Assembly: GCA_044772875.1 (NCBI GenBank) | Contig: CP173058.1 | Span: 3,410,001-3,474,000 of the forward strand | Reading direction: 5' to 3' | Origin: Morganella morganii_D | Lineage (GTDB): Bacteria > Pseudomonadota > Gammaproteobacteria > Enterobacterales > Enterobacteriaceae | Length of the DNA stretch: 64,000 nucleotides | In this document: positions 48,749 through 58,460 of the stretch, piece after piece | Layout: every line of letters begins with the position of its first letter | Numbering within the stretch: the first letter of the stretch is position 1 | Translations under genes and position numbers: made by a program | The notes under the pieces: generated by a model | The model's database searches: none | The model's input: only the letters and a program-made list of their open reading frames with translations | Told to the model about the DNA's origin: nothing

Positions 48749-49249
48749 ATGGCACACATCGAAAAACAGGCTGGCGAACTGCAGGAAAAGCTGATCGCGG
48801 TAAACCGCGTATCTAAAACTGTTAAAGGTGGTCGTATCTTTAGCTTCACCGCACTGACTGTAGTGGGTGATGGCAACGGCCGCGTTGGTTTTGGTTACGG
48901 CAAAGCACGCGAAGTTCCGGCAGCAATCCAGAAAGCGATGGAAAAAGCCCGTCGCAACATGAAAACCGTTGCACTTAACAACGGCACATTATTCCACCCA
49001 GTGAAAGGCACACACACCGGTTCCCGCGTGTTCATGCAGCCTGCTCACGAAGGTACCGGTATTATCGCCGGTGGTGCAATGCGTGCTGTTCTTGAAGTTG
49101 CCGGTGTTCGTAACGTCCTGGCTAAAACTTATGGTTCCACGAACCCAATTAACGTTGTTCGTGCAACACTGGATGCTTTAGACAGCATGAAGTCTCCGGA
49201 AATGGTTGCAGCTAAGCGTGGTAAATCCGTCGAAGAAATTCTGGGGTAA
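48749..49249 (+). CDS. rpsE: 30S ribosomal protein S5
   Basis: 166 residues. VNRVSKTVKGGRIFSF holds the loop where spectinomycin resistance mutations occur in homologues; the sequence here is wild type in form. Acts in decoding fidelity. Confidence 0.98.
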   Translation: MAHIEKQAGELQEKLIAVNRVSKTVKGGRIFSFTALTVVGDGNGRVGFGYGKAREVPAAIQKAMEKARRNMKTVALNNGTLFHPVKGTHTGSRVFMQPAHEGTGIIAGGAMRAVLEVAGVRNVLAKTYGSTNPINVVRATLDALDSMKSPEMVAAKRGKSVEEILG

Positions 49250-49255
49250 TGGACC

Positions 49256-49435
49256 ATGGCTAAGACAATTAAAATTACACAAACCCGCAGCTCAATCGGC
49301 CGTCTGCCAAAACACAAGGCAACTCTGGTCGGTTTAGGTCTGCGTCATATTGGTCACACTGTAGAACGCGAAGATACACCAGCGGTCCGTGGTATGGTCA
49401 ATCGTATTTCCTATATGGTTAAAGTTGAGGAGTAA
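49256..49435 (+). CDS. rpmD: 50S ribosomal protein L30
   Basis: 59 residues (MAKTIKITQTRSSIGRLPKH), found by reading between rpsE and rplO. Six nt after rpsE and three nt before rplO. Confidence 0.97.
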   Translation: MAKTIKITQTRSSIGRLPKHKATLVGLGLRHIGHTVEREDTPAVRGMVNRISYMVKVEE

Positions 49436-49438
49436 CAG

Positions 49439-49873
49439 ATGCAATTAAATACTCTGTCTCCGGCAGCAGGTGCTAAACACGCACCAAAACGTGTAGGTCG
49501 TGGTATTGGTTCTGGTCTCGGTAAAACCGGCGGCCGTGGTCACAAAGGTCAGAAGTCTCGTTCTGGCGGTGGCGTACGTCGCGGGTTTGAAGGTGGTCAG
49601 ATGCCTTTATATCGTCGTCTGCCAAAATTCGGCTTTACTTCACGTAAAGCGATGGTCACTGCTGAGATCCGTTTATCTGATATTCAGCTGATCGAAGGCG
49701 ATGTTATCGATCTTAATGTATTGAAAGCCGCAAACGTTATTGGTCCACAGATCGAGTTCGCGAAAGTGATCCTGTCTGGTGAACTGACTCGTTCAGTTAC
49801 TGTACGCGGCCTGCGTGTTACTAAAGGCGCTCGTGCTGTTATCGAAGCTGCTGGCGGTAAAATCGAGGAATAA
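49439..49873 (+). CDS. rplO: 50S ribosomal protein L15
   Basis: 144 residues as in E. coli. Glycine- and basic-rich N-terminus (GRGIGSGLGKTGGRGHKGQK) penetrates 23S. Confidence 0.98.
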   Translation: MQLNTLSPAAGAKHAPKRVGRGIGSGLGKTGGRGHKGQKSRSGGGVRRGFEGGQMPLYRRLPKFGFTSRKAMVTAEIRLSDIQLIEGDVIDLNVLKAANVIGPQIEFAKVILSGELTRSVTVRGLRVTKGARAVIEAAGGKIEE

Positions 49874-49880
49874 GTAACAG

Positions 49881-51212
49881 ATGGCAAAGCAACCAGGTAC
49901 AGATTTCCAAAGTGCTAAAGGCGGAATAGGTGAGTTAAAGCGCCGTTTACTGTTTGTGCTCGGCGCACTGATTGTTTTCCGTATTGGCTCTTTCATTCCT
50001 ATCCCTGGTATTGATGCCACTGTTCTTGCGAAATTGCTCGAGCAACAACAAGGCACCATCATTGAAATGTTTAACATGTTCTCTGGTGGTGCGTTGAGTC
50101 GTGCTTCAATCTTTGCGCTGGGTATCATGCCGTACATTTCGGCATCGATTATCATCCAGCTGCTGAGCGTGGTAAATCCGCGCCTGGCGGAGATCAAGAA
50201 AGAAGGGGAAGCTGGTCGTCGTAAGATTAGCCAGTACACCCGGTATAGTACGTTAGTTCTCGCGGTGTTCCAGTCTGTTGGTATCGCGATGGGCTTGCCG
50301 AATATGCCTGGTATGCAGGGTCTGGTCATTAACCCGGGCTTTGCATTCTACTTCACGGCTGTTGTGAGTTTGGTGACAGGGACTATGTTCCTGATGTGGC
50401 TGGGTGAGCAGATTACTGAGCGCGGTATCGGTAACGGTATTTCGATCATTATCTTCGCCGGTATTGTTGCGGGTCTTCCGTCAGCAATTGGCCATACCAT
50501 CGAGCAAGCTCGTCAAGGCGAACTGCACTTCCTCCTGTTGCTATTGGTTGCAGTCTTGGTATTTGCGGTTACTTGCTTTGTTGTCTTTATGGAACGTGGT
50601 CAGCGTCGTATCGTCGTTAACTATGCCAAACGCCAGCAAGGCCGCCGTGTTTACGCGGCACAAAGTACACACTTACCGTTGAAAGTGAATATGGCGGGTG
50701 TAATTCCTGCGATTTTCGCTTCCAGTATTATCCTGTTCCCTGGTACAATTGCATCTTGGTTCGGTGATGGTACTGGCTGGGATTGGCTGACGACAATTTC
50801 TATGTATCTGCAGCCAGGCCAGCCGCTCTATGTGTTACTTTATGCCTCTGCAATCATATTCTTCTGTTTCTTCTATACCGCACTGGTATTTAATCCAAGA
50901 GAAACAGCAGATAACCTGAAGAAGTCCGGTGCATTTGTACCAGGAATTCGTCCGGGAGAGCAAACGGCCAAGTACATCGATAAAGTAATGACTCGTTTAA
51001 CTTTAGTTGGCGCGTTGTATATTACCTTTATCTGCCTAATCCCGGAGTTCATGCGTGACGCAATGAAAGTACCTTTCTACTTTGGTGGTACTTCCCTCTT
51101 AATCGTAGTTGTGGTCATCATGGACTTTATGGCTCAAGTGCAAACTCTGATGATGTCAAGTCAGTACGAGTCTGCATTGAAAAAAGCAAACCTCAAAGGT
51201 TATAACCGTTAA
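49881..51212 (+). CDS. secY: Preprotein translocase subunit SecY
   Basis: 443 residues (E. coli 443). Ten hydrophobic segments forming the protein-conducting channel; plug region after TM1 (GIDATVLAKLLEQQQG), and cytoplasmic loops with RRIVVNYAKRQQGRR that contact SecA and the ribosome. Confidence 0.98.
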   Translation: MAKQPGTDFQSAKGGIGELKRRLLFVLGALIVFRIGSFIPIPGIDATVLAKLLEQQQGTIIEMFNMFSGGALSRASIFALGIMPYISASIIIQLLSVVNPRLAEIKKEGEAGRRKISQYTRYSTLVLAVFQSVGIAMGLPNMPGMQGLVINPGFAFYFTAVVSLVTGTMFLMWLGEQITERGIGNGISIIIFAGIVAGLPSAIGHTIEQARQGELHFLLLLLVAVLVFAVTCFVVFMERGQRRIVVNYAKRQQGRRVYAAQSTHLPLKVNMAGVIPAIFASSIILFPGTIASWFGDGTGWDWLTTISMYLQPGQPLYVLLYASAIIFFCFFYTALVFNPRETADNLKKSGAFVPGIRPGEQTAKYIDKVMTRLTLVGALYITFICLIPEFMRDAMKVPFYFGGTSLLIVVVVIMDFMAQVQTLMMSSQYESALKKANLKGYNR

Positions 51213-51245
51213 TTCGGTTTGCTTTAGAAGTTACGGAGAGTAAAA

Positions 51246-51362
51246 ATGAAAGTTCGTGCTTCCGTCAAGAAATTATGCCGTAACTGCAAAATCGTTAAGC
51301 GTCACGGTGTCGTGCGCGTGATTTGCAGTGCTGAGCCTAAGCATAAACAGCGTCAAGGCTAA
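51246..51362 (+). CDS. rpmJ: 50S ribosomal protein L36
   Basis: 38 residues. Zinc-binding form with C11, C14, C27 and H33 (CRNC, VICS, PKH). Last gene of the spc operon, ribosome site acggag. Confidence 0.97.
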   Translation: MKVRASVKKLCRNCKIVKRHGVVRVICSAEPKHKQRQG

Positions 51363-51390
51363 TAAAAAGCATATTTTTCTTGCAAAGTTG

Positions 51391-51426
51391 GATTGAGCTG
51401 GCTAAATTAGCCAGCCAATCTTTTTA
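51391..51426 (+). terminator. spc operon terminator
   Basis: gctggctaa pairs with ttagccagc around one base, extended by gattg/caatc, followed by five T residues. Confidence 0.85.
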
Positions 51427-51429
51427 TTA

Positions 51430-51535
51430 AACGTGGTTCTACTGTTTGAGTATCCTGAAAACGGGCTTTTCAGATCAGTATTACCCCAAAATTTTTAGGA
51501 GTGCATAGTGGCCCGTATAGCAGGCATTAACATTC
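51430..51535 (+). promoter_or_regulatory. Alpha operon leader (S4-binding pseudoknot)
   Basis: The stretch tgagtatcctgaaaacgggc and the following gcttttcag, then taggagtgcatagtg, match the E. coli alpha-operon ribosome-binding pseudoknot. S4 binds it and traps the ribosome to repress rpsM-rplQ translation. It includes the GTG start of rpsM. Confidence 0.88.
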
Positions 51536-51864
51536 CTGATCATAAACATGCTGTTATTGCATTAACTGCAATTTTCGGCATCGGCTTAACCCGTTCACAG
51601 GCTATCTGTAAAGCAACGGGTATTGCTGAAGATGTTAAGATCAGTGAGCTGTCTGAAGAGCAAATCGACCAACTGCGTGACGAAGTTGCTAAATACGTTG
51701 TAGAAGGTGACCTGCGCCGTGAAGTGACCCTAAGCATCAAACGTCTTATGGACATTGGTTGCTATCGTGGTTTACGCCATCGTCGTGGTCTTCCGGTACG
51801 CGGTCAGCGTACGAAGACTAACGCACGTACCCGTAAGGGTCCGCGTAAGCCGATCAAGAAATAA
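51508..51864 (+). CDS. rpsM: 30S ribosomal protein S13
   Basis: 118 residues from a GTG start, as in E. coli, within the S4-regulated leader. 30S head protein contacting P-site tRNA by its basic C-terminal tail (ARTRKGPRKPIKK). Confidence 0.98.
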   Translation: MARIAGINIPDHKHAVIALTAIFGIGLTRSQAICKATGIAEDVKISELSEEQIDQLRDEVAKYVVEGDLRREVTLSIKRLMDIGCYRGLRHRRGLPVRGQRTKTNARTRKGPRKPIKK

Positions 51865-51879
51865 TCGGGGAATCTTATA

Positions 51880-52269
51880 ATGGCAAAAGCACCTGTTCGT
51901 GCACGTAAGCGTGTAAGAAAACAAGTCTCTGACGGTGTGGCTCATATCCATGCTTCTTTCAACAACACAATCGTTACCATTACTGACCGTCAGGGTAACG
52001 CATTAGGTTGGGCAACTGCCGGTGGTTCCGGTTTCCGTGGTTCTCGTAAATCAACTCCATTCGCAGCACAGGTTGCAGCAGAACGTTGCGCAGAGGCTGT
52101 GAAAGAGTACGGTATTAAGAATCTGGAAGTTATGGTTAAAGGACCTGGTCCTGGCCGTGAGTCAACCGTTCGCGCATTAAACGCGGCTGGTTTCCGCATC
52201 ACTAACATTACTGATGTGACTCCGATCCCTCATAACGGTTGTCGTCCTCCGAAAAAACGTCGCGTTTAA
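51880..52269 (+). CDS. rpsK: 30S ribosomal protein S11
   Basis: 129 residues as in E. coli. Platform protein; C-terminus HNGCRPPKKRRV. Confidence 0.98.
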   Translation: MAKAPVRARKRVRKQVSDGVAHIHASFNNTIVTITDRQGNALGWATAGGSGFRGSRKSTPFAAQVAAERCAEAVKEYGIKNLEVMVKGPGPGRESTVRALNAAGFRITNITDVTPIPHNGCRPPKKRRV

Positions 52270-52306
52270 TCGCTTTCACGTTTTTTAGGATAGTTGGAGA
52301 AAGAAA

Positions 52307-52927
52307 ATGGCTAGATATTTGGGTCCGAAGCTCAAGCTGAGCCGCCGCGAAGGAACAGACCTCTTCCTGAAGTCTGGTGTTCGCGCGATTGACACCAAGT
52401 GTAAATTAGATCAAGCACCAGGCCAGCACGGCGCTCGTAAACCGCGTCTGTCTGATTATGGTGTTCAGTTACGTGAAAAACAAAAAGTTCGTCGTATGTA
52501 CGGCGTGCTGGAACGTCAGTTCCGTAACTACTATAAAGAAGCAACCCGCCTGAAAGGCAACACAGGTGAAAACCTGCTGTCTCTGCTGGAAGGTCGTTTA
52601 GACAACGTTATTTATCGTATGGGCTTTGGCGCAACCCGCGCGGAAGCACGTCAGATCGTCAGCCACAAAGCTGTCATGGTAAATGGCCGTGTTGTAAACA
52701 TTGCTTCTTATCAGGTTTCCCCTAACGACGTAATCAGCATTCGTGAAAAAGCGAAAAAACAGTCTCGTATTAAGGCTGCTTTAGAGCTGGCTGAGCAGCG
52801 TGAAAAACCAACTTGGTTGGAAGTTGATGCTGCGAAAATGGAAGGTGTGTTCAAACGTATTCCTGAGCGTACTGACCTTTCTGCTGATATTAACGAGCAC
52901 CTGATCGTCGAGCTTTACTCTAAGTAA
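52307..52927 (+). CDS. rpsD: 30S ribosomal protein S4
   Basis: 206 residues as in E. coli. Primary 16S binder, decoding fidelity protein and autogenous repressor of this operon. The S4 domain (GRLDNVIYRMGFGATRAEAR) is complete. Confidence 0.98.
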   Translation: MARYLGPKLKLSRREGTDLFLKSGVRAIDTKCKLDQAPGQHGARKPRLSDYGVQLREKQKVRRMYGVLERQFRNYYKEATRLKGNTGENLLSLLEGRLDNVIYRMGFGATRAEARQIVSHKAVMVNGRVVNIASYQVSPNDVISIREKAKKQSRIKAALELAEQREKPTWLEVDAAKMEGVFKRIPERTDLSADINEHLIVELYSK

Positions 52928-52952
52928 GGCTTAGCACCAAAGAGAGGACACA

Positions 52953-53942
52953 ATGCAGGGTTCTGTGACAGAGTTTCTTAAACCGCGCCTGGTTGATATC
53001 GAGCAAATCAGTTCGACGCACGCCAAGGTGACCCTTGAACCATTAGAGCGTGGCTTTGGCCATACTCTGGGTAACGCACTGCGCCGTATTCTGCTTTCGT
53101 CTATGCCGGGTTGTGCGGTAACTGAGGTTGAGATTGATGGTGTACTCCATGAGTACAGCACTAAAGAAGGTGTACAGGAAGATATCCTGGAAATTCTGCT
53201 CAACCTGAAAGGGCTGGCGGTAAAACTTCAGGGAAAAGATGAAGTCATCTTAACTCTGAATAAATCTGGCATTGGCCCTGTGACTGCAGCCGACATCATC
53301 CATGACGGTGATGTTGAAATCGTCAAGCCGGAGCATGTAATTTGCCATCTCACTGACGAAGGCGCATCTATTAATATGCGTATCAAAGTTCAGCGTGGTC
53401 GTGGTTATGTTCCGGCTTCTGCCCGAATTCATTCGGAAGAAGATGAGCGCCCAATCGGTCGTCTGTTAGTAGACGCGTGCTACAGCCCAGTTGAGCGTAT
53501 TGCTTACAATGTTGAAGCAGCACGTGTTGAGCAGCGTACCGACTTGGATAAATTGGTTATCGAAATGGAAACCAACGGCACGATTGATCCAGAAGAATCA
53601 ATTCGTCGTGCGGCAACCATTCTGGCCGAACAACTGGAAGCTTTCGTTGACTTACGTGATGTTCGTCAGCCGGAAGTGAAAGAAGAAAAACCAGAATTCG
53701 ATCCGATTTTACTGCGCCCAGTAGACGATCTCGAATTGACTGTCCGCTCTGCTAACTGTCTCAAGGCAGAAGCAATCCACTACATCGGTGATCTGGTACA
53801 GCGTACAGAAGTTGAGTTGCTCAAAACACCTAACCTCGGTAAGAAATCGCTTACTGAAATTAAGGACGTTCTGGCATCTCGCGGCTTATCTCTGGGCATG
53901 CGTCTGGAAAATTGGCCGCCGGCAAGTATTGCTGACGAATAA
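52953..53942 (+). CDS. rpoA: RNA polymerase alpha subunit
   Basis: 329 residues as in E. coli. N-terminal dimerisation domain, acidic linker (about 233-250, [10 protein letters not shown]) and C-terminal DNA-binding domain with the R265-type RSANCLKAE segment that binds UP elements and activators. Confidence 0.98.
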
Positions 53943-53979
53943 GATCACAGGTTAAGGTTTTACTGAGAAGGATAAGGTC

Positions 53980-54366
53980 ATGCGCCATCGTATGAGTGGT
54001 CGTCAATTGAACCGCAACAGCAGCCATCGCCAAGCTATGTTTCGTAACATGGCCGGTTCTTTAGTCCGTCACGAAATTATCAAGACGACTTTGCCTAAAG
54101 CAAAAGAACTGCGTCGCGTTGTTGAGCCGTTGATTACCCTGGCTAAAACGGATAGCGTTGCTAACCGTCGTTTAGCGTTCGCCCGTACTCGTGATAACGA
54201 AATCGTGGCAAAACTGTTCAACGAGCTGGGTCCACGTTTTGCTCAGCGTGCAGGTGGTTACACCCGCATTCTGAAATGTGGTTTCCGTGCTGGTGACAAT
54301 GCTCCAATGGCTTACATTGAGCTTGTTGACCGCGCTGAGTCCCAGACTGAAGCAGCAGCAGAGTAA
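53980..54366 (+). CDS. rplQ: 50S ribosomal protein L17
   Basis: 128 residues (E. coli 127). Near the tunnel exit. Last gene of the alpha operon. Confidence 0.98.
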   Translation: MRHRMSGRQLNRNSSHRQAMFRNMAGSLVRHEIIKTTLPKAKELRRVVEPLITLAKTDSVANRRLAFARTRDNEIVAKLFNELGPRFAQRAGGYTRILKCGFRAGDNAPMAYIELVDRAESQTEAAAE

Positions 54367-54379
54367 TCTGTTACTGCGT

Positions 54380-54410
54380 AAAAAAACCGGGTTTTCACCC
54401 GGTTTTTTTA
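54380..54410 (+). terminator. Alpha operon terminator
   Basis: aaaaaaccggg and cccggtttttt form an A/T-flanked stem around ttttca. Confidence 0.93.
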
Positions 54411-54529
54411 TTTCTGCTAATCCCGCTCTTGAAGTTATTCTCCTCACCCCCATATCCCTGCCAATGACATACAACATTTTACTATTCTGATATGATGGTT
54501 CCAGGCCAGATGATGTCAGGAGGTTACCG

Positions 54530-54979
54530 ATGTACCGAATTGGTCAGTTAGCAAAACTTGCAGAAGTGACACCAGATACGATCCGTTTTTATGAAAAGCA
54601 GGGCATGATGGATCATCAGACCCGGACGGATGGCGGCTATCGTTTGTATACCGAACAGGATCTGCATCGCCTGCGTTTTATTCGGTATGCAAAACAATTA
54701 GGTTTTACCCTGGAAGCAATTACTGAACTGTTATCGATCCGGGTTGATCCTGAACATCATACCTGCCGTGAATCAAAGCAAATTGTTGATGATCGGCTGA
54801 AAGATGTGGAAATGAAGTTAGTTGAAATGCAGCGAATGCGGGATTCCCTGAAAATGCTGAGTGATGCCTGTTGCGGAACGGCACATGTCAGTTCACAATG
54901 CACCATTCTGGAAATCCTGGAACAGGGAGCGACAGAGCCCTGTGGCTGTTCAGAAAAAGAGAGTAAACATAATCAATGA
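54530..54979 (+). CDS. zntR: Zn(II)-responsive MerR-family regulator ZntR
   Basis: Activates the zinc exporter zntA by DNA distortion. 149 residues. MerR helix-turn-helix at the N-terminus (MYRIGQLAKLAEVTPDTIRFYEK), dimer helix, and all zinc ligands of E. coli ZntR: C79, C114, C115, H119 and C124. The C-terminal tail adds a CGC pair. It lies between rplQ and arfA as in E. coli. Confidence 0.95.
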   Translation: MYRIGQLAKLAEVTPDTIRFYEKQGMMDHQTRTDGGYRLYTEQDLHRLRFIRYAKQLGFTLEAITELLSIRVDPEHHTCRESKQIVDDRLKDVEMKLVEMQRMRDSLKMLSDACCGTAHVSSQCTILEILEQGATEPCGCSEKESKHNQ

Positions 54980-54986
54980 GGTTACT

Positions 54987-55187
54987 ATGACAAAATATGC
55001 TCATAAGCGCGGCGTGATACAAGATAACGCCCTGGAAGCACTGTTATCTGATCCACTTTTCCGGCAGCGGGTGGAAAAAAATAAGAAAGGTAAAGGGAGT
55101 TACAACCGGAAAGAAAAATACAGCAAGGCAGATTACCGGGAGGCCAGTAGTAAGCGATTAGATAATCTTTTACTACTGGCCTTTTAG
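54987..55187 (+). CDS. arfA: Alternative ribosome-rescue factor ArfA
   Basis: Rescues ribosomes stalled on non-stop mRNA by recruiting RF2, as backup to tmRNA. 66 residues; the conserved core is NALEALLSDPLFRQRVEKNKKGKGSY. The start at 54987 follows tgaggtt. The 3' end of the frame is a strong hairpin, so the mRNA is probably cut or terminated before the stop and the functional protein is shorter, which is how arfA is regulated in E. coli. Confidence 0.93.
   Translation: MTKYAHKRGVIQDNALEALLSDPLFRQRVEKNKKGKGSYNRKEKYSKADYREASSKRLDNLLLLAF
55142..55185 (+). terminator. arfA in-frame hairpin
   Basis: A perfect 12-bp stem pairs ggccagtagtaa (55142-55153) with ttactactggcc (55170-55181), then four T residues, all before the stop codon at 55185. 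In E. coli the equivalent hairpin is an RNase III site and terminator that makes arfA mRNA non-stop. Confidence 0.85.
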
Positions 55188-55191
55188 TTTA

Positions 55192-55617
55192 TTATTTCTT
55201 TTGTTCTTTTAATAAATCACGGATTTCAGTCAGTAATGTTTCTTCTGCTGATGGTGCCGGCGGCTCAGCGGGAGCTTCAGCCTGTTCACGGCGTAATTTA
55301 TTCAGCATTTTGATGGCAATGAAGATAGCAAAGGCGACGATAATGAAATCGAAGACGGTTTGCAGGAATACACCATAGTTCAGTACAACAGCAGGCACAT
55401 CTCCGCTGGCTTCCCGCAGCACAACGGCAAATTGTTTGAAGTCGATCCCGCCGATCAGTAAACCGAGTGGTGGCATGATGACATCAGCAACTAATGAGGA
55501 CACAATTTTGCCGAATGCCGCACCGATAATGATACCGACAGCCATATCAACGACATTGCCGCGCATCGCAAATTCACGAAACTCTTTTATGAAGCTCATA
55601 CCCTTTTCCTTACTCAA
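55192..55617 (-). CDS. mscL: Large-conductance mechanosensitive channel
   Basis: Pentameric inner-membrane safety valve against osmotic downshock. 141 residues (E. coli 136). Two membrane segments (about 16-45 and 76-98) with the pore-lining AVGIIIGAAFGKIVSSLV and the C-terminal helix ending LLKEQKK. Convergent with arfA, 4 nt between the stops. Confidence 0.96.
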   Translation of the reverse strand: MSKEKGMSFIKEFREFAMRGNVVDMAVGIIIGAAFGKIVSSLVADVIMPPLGLLIGGIDFKQFAVVLREASGDVPAVVLNYGVFLQTVFDFIIVAFAIFIAIKMLNKLRREQAEAPAEPPAPSAEETLLTEIRDLLKEQKK

Positions 55618-55685
55618 AATGTTAACAATTTGTCATTCTCAAGTATAAATCAATAGCATTTACTATCAAAATATTAAGTACTTAT

Positions 55686-57062
55686 TTATAAAAAGAACGG
55701 ACTTGGCTGGAACAGCTTCTCCACCTCGGGTACGTGGCGTTTATCAGTAATGAACAGTACGACATGGTCTCCCTGCTCAATACTGTGCTCGTCATTCGCA
55801 ATAATTACCTGCTCATCTCTGACAATCGCACCAATAATAGTGCCCGGTGGCAGCTTAATATCAGCAATTTTGCGTCCGACGACTTTCGAGGTATTTTCAT
55901 CACCGTGTGCGATAGCTTCGATTGCCTCAGCAACACCACGGCGCAATGATGATACACTAACAATATCCGCTTTGCGTACATGACCGAGTAATGCAGAAAT
56001 AGTGGCCTGCTGCGGGGAAATGGCGATATCGATCACGCCGCCCTGAACGAGATCCACATATGCACTGCGCTGGATAAGCACCATTGCTTTTTTGGCGCCC
56101 ATTCGCTTGGCAAGCATTGCGGACATAATATTTGCTTCGTCATCGTTGGTCAGGGCGATAAAGACATCAACCTGCTCAATATGCTCTTCTGCTAATAATT
56201 CCTGGTCGGATGCATCACCATAAAAAACAATGGTGTCATGCAGAAGCTCGGCGAGATCTGTTGCCCGGTTGGCGTTGTGCTCGATCAGTTTGACGTTATA
56301 ATCTTTCTCGATACGCAATGCCAGACCGGCTCCGACGTTCCCGCCACCGACAATCATAATCCGCTTATACGGCTTTTCCAGTCGCTGTAATTCGCTCATC
56401 ACCGCACGGATATGCTCGGATGCGGCGACAAAGAATACCTCATCACCGGCTTCAATGATGGTTGAACCCTGCGGACGAATGGGTCTGTCCTGGCGGAAGA
56501 TGGCCACAACCCGTGTTTCAATATGTGGCATATGCTCGCGCAGGCTGGAAAGGGCGTTTCCGACCAGCGAACCGCCGTAATAGGCTTTCACTGCCACAAT
56601 ACTGACACGCCCTTCGGCAAAATTTACAACCTGGAGAGCGCCCGGATACTGGATCAGTTTATAGATGCTGTCAATAACCAGCTGCTCCGGGGCGATCAGG
56701 TGATCTATCGGGATCGCTTCCGGTAAAAATAATTTATCAGCCTCGCGGACATATTCAGACGATCGGATTCTGGCGATCTTGTTCGGCGTATTGAACAGTG
56801 TATAGGCCACCTGGCAGGCGATCATATTGGTTTCATCGGAGTTGGTTACTGCAACGAGCATATCCGCATCTTCTGCTCCGGCTTCCCGCAGTACCCGGGG
56901 ATGAGAACCGGCACCGTTTATCACCCGGAGATCGAATTTATCCTGTAACTGACGTAACCGATCAGGGTTGGTATCCACAACAGTAATATCGTTGTTTTCA
57001 TCAACTAAGTTTTCTGCCAGTGTGCCGCCGACCTGTCCGGCACCGAGAATAATAATTTTCAT
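55686..57062 (-). CDS. trkA: Trk potassium uptake regulatory subunit TrkA
   Basis: Peripheral NAD-binding subunit of the Trk K+ system. 458 residues as in E. coli, made of two RCK halves: GAGQVGGTLAENL at the N-terminus and VGGGNVGAGLALRIE in the second half, each followed by a TrkA-C domain. It lies 24 nt after rsmB in the leftward operon. Confidence 0.97.
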   Translation of the reverse strand: MKIIILGAGQVGGTLAENLVDENNDITVVDTNPDRLRQLQDKFDLRVINGAGSHPRVLREAGAEDADMLVAVTNSDETNMIACQVAYTLFNTPNKIARIRSSEYVREADKLFLPEAIPIDHLIAPEQLVIDSIYKLIQYPGALQVVNFAEGRVSIVAVKAYYGGSLVGNALSSLREHMPHIETRVVAIFRQDRPIRPQGSTIIEAGDEVFFVAASEHIRAVMSELQRLEKPYKRIMIVGGGNVGAGLALRIEKDYNVKLIEHNANRATDLAELLHDTIVFYGDASDQELLAEEHIEQVDVFIALTNDDEANIMSAMLAKRMGAKKAMVLIQRSAYVDLVQGGVIDIAISPQQATISALLGHVRKADIVSVSSLRRGVAEAIEAIAHGDENTSKVVGRKIADIKLPPGTIIGAIVRDEQVIIANDEHSIEQGDHVVLFITDKRHVPEVEKLFQPSPFFL

Positions 57063-57086
57063 ATAAATGATCGTCCGGGTTGTTTA

Positions 57087-58379
57087 TCAGGCAGGAAGAG
57101 CCTGTTTAACCAGTTTAGCGTAAAAAAAACCGTCCCCGCTCTGTGCATCCGGCAGCATCTGATAACCACTAGCCGGTGTATCGGTTAATACTGCATCACG
57201 GTGCGAAGACAAAAAATTATTTATCTGATGAATATTCTCTTCCGGTAATACAGAGCAGGTTGCATAGACCAGTGTGCCGCCGGGTTTGAGATAAGGCCAG
57301 ATAGCTTCGAGGATTTCCCGTTGCAGTGCAGCCAGCTCATTAATATCGTTATCACGGCGCAGCCACTTGATATCAGGATGGCGGCGGATAACGCCGGTCG
57401 CGGAACAGGGCGCATCCAGCAGAATACGATCGAATGTCTGTGATTCTGCCCACTGTTCCGGATAACGGCCGTCACCGGTTTTAACCACCGCGTTTTGTTT
57501 AAGCCGTTGTAAATTCTCATTAACCCGGGTTAAACGCTGTTTATCCACATCAACAGCCATGACATGAGCGCGGGGTGCTATCTCTAAAATATGAGTGGTT
57601 TTTCCGCCGGGTGCCGCGCACAAGTCCAAAATAGTTTCATCATTCTGCGGATTAAGCAGTAATGCACAGCCTTGCGCAGAACTGTCCTGCACTGTGACCC
57701 AACCATCCGCGAACCCGGGCAGATCAGTGACCGTGCAGGGGGCTGCCAGGCGCAGTGCATCCGGGTATGCCGGATTATAAAAGGCTTCAATATTATTTTC
57801 TGCCAGCAGAGCCTGATATGACTGCGCGGAATGGTGGTTACGGTTAACCCGCAGCCACATCGGTGGCTTTTCATTATTTGCCGTAATAACAGCTTCCCAG
57901 TTTTCAGGATATGCTGTCTGAATCCGCGACAGCAGCCATTTCGGATGAAGCCAGCGGCTTTCATTATTGGCAAAACGTTCGGACAGCACCTGCTCCTGAC
58001 GCTGGAACTGACGCAGCACTCCGTTAATAAGCCCTTTCAGCTGTGGTTTTTTCAGTGCAACAGCACCGTCAACGGTTTCGGAGAGTGCGGCGTGTGCCGG
58101 GATCCGCGTATAACGGAGCTGATAAAAACCGACCAGAATCAGATAATGCAGTACCCGCTGCTTACCGGTCAGCGGTTTTGCCATCAGTTGCTGGCTGTAC
58201 CACTCAAGCTCCGGCAGTACCCGCATCACGCCAAAGCATAATTCCTGCAACAACGCTTTATCTTTCGGGTTGATATCCCGCTGATATTCAGGCAAAAGTG
58301 CGCTGAGTGATTGTCCCTGATCCAGGACCCTGCTGCTGATACGGGCAGCAATGCTGCGTAGGTTATAGCTGTTTTTCAT
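57087..58379 (-). CDS. rsmB: 16S rRNA m5C967 methyltransferase
   Basis: 430 residues (E. coli 429). N-terminal NusB-like domain, then the methyltransferase with LCAAPGGKTTHI (SAM), DAPCSATGVIRRHPD and the catalytic cysteine in ATCSVLPEEN. Confidence 0.97.
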   Translation of the reverse strand: MKNSYNLRSIAARISSRVLDQGQSLSALLPEYQRDINPKDKALLQELCFGVMRVLPELEWYSQQLMAKPLTGKQRVLHYLILVGFYQLRYTRIPAHAALSETVDGAVALKKPQLKGLINGVLRQFQRQEQVLSERFANNESRWLHPKWLLSRIQTAYPENWEAVITANNEKPPMWLRVNRNHHSAQSYQALLAENNIEAFYNPAYPDALRLAAPCTVTDLPGFADGWVTVQDSSAQGCALLLNPQNDETILDLCAAPGGKTTHILEIAPRAHVMAVDVDKQRLTRVNENLQRLKQNAVVKTGDGRYPEQWAESQTFDRILLDAPCSATGVIRRHPDIKWLRRDNDINELAALQREILEAIWPYLKPGGTLVYATCSVLPEENIHQINNFLSSHRDAVLTDTPASGYQMLPDAQSGDGFFYAKLVKQALPA

Positions 58380-58460
58380 TGTGATTCCGGTATGCCGGCA
58401 AGCGATAAAAAGAAAGGGTGACCGGCATACCGCACAGGGAATACCGGCTGCGAAACAAAA

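Noticed and set aside
43730..49249. Ribosomal protein changes suggesting drug resistance (L22, S5)
   Set aside because: The relevant loops look like normal wild-type sequence.
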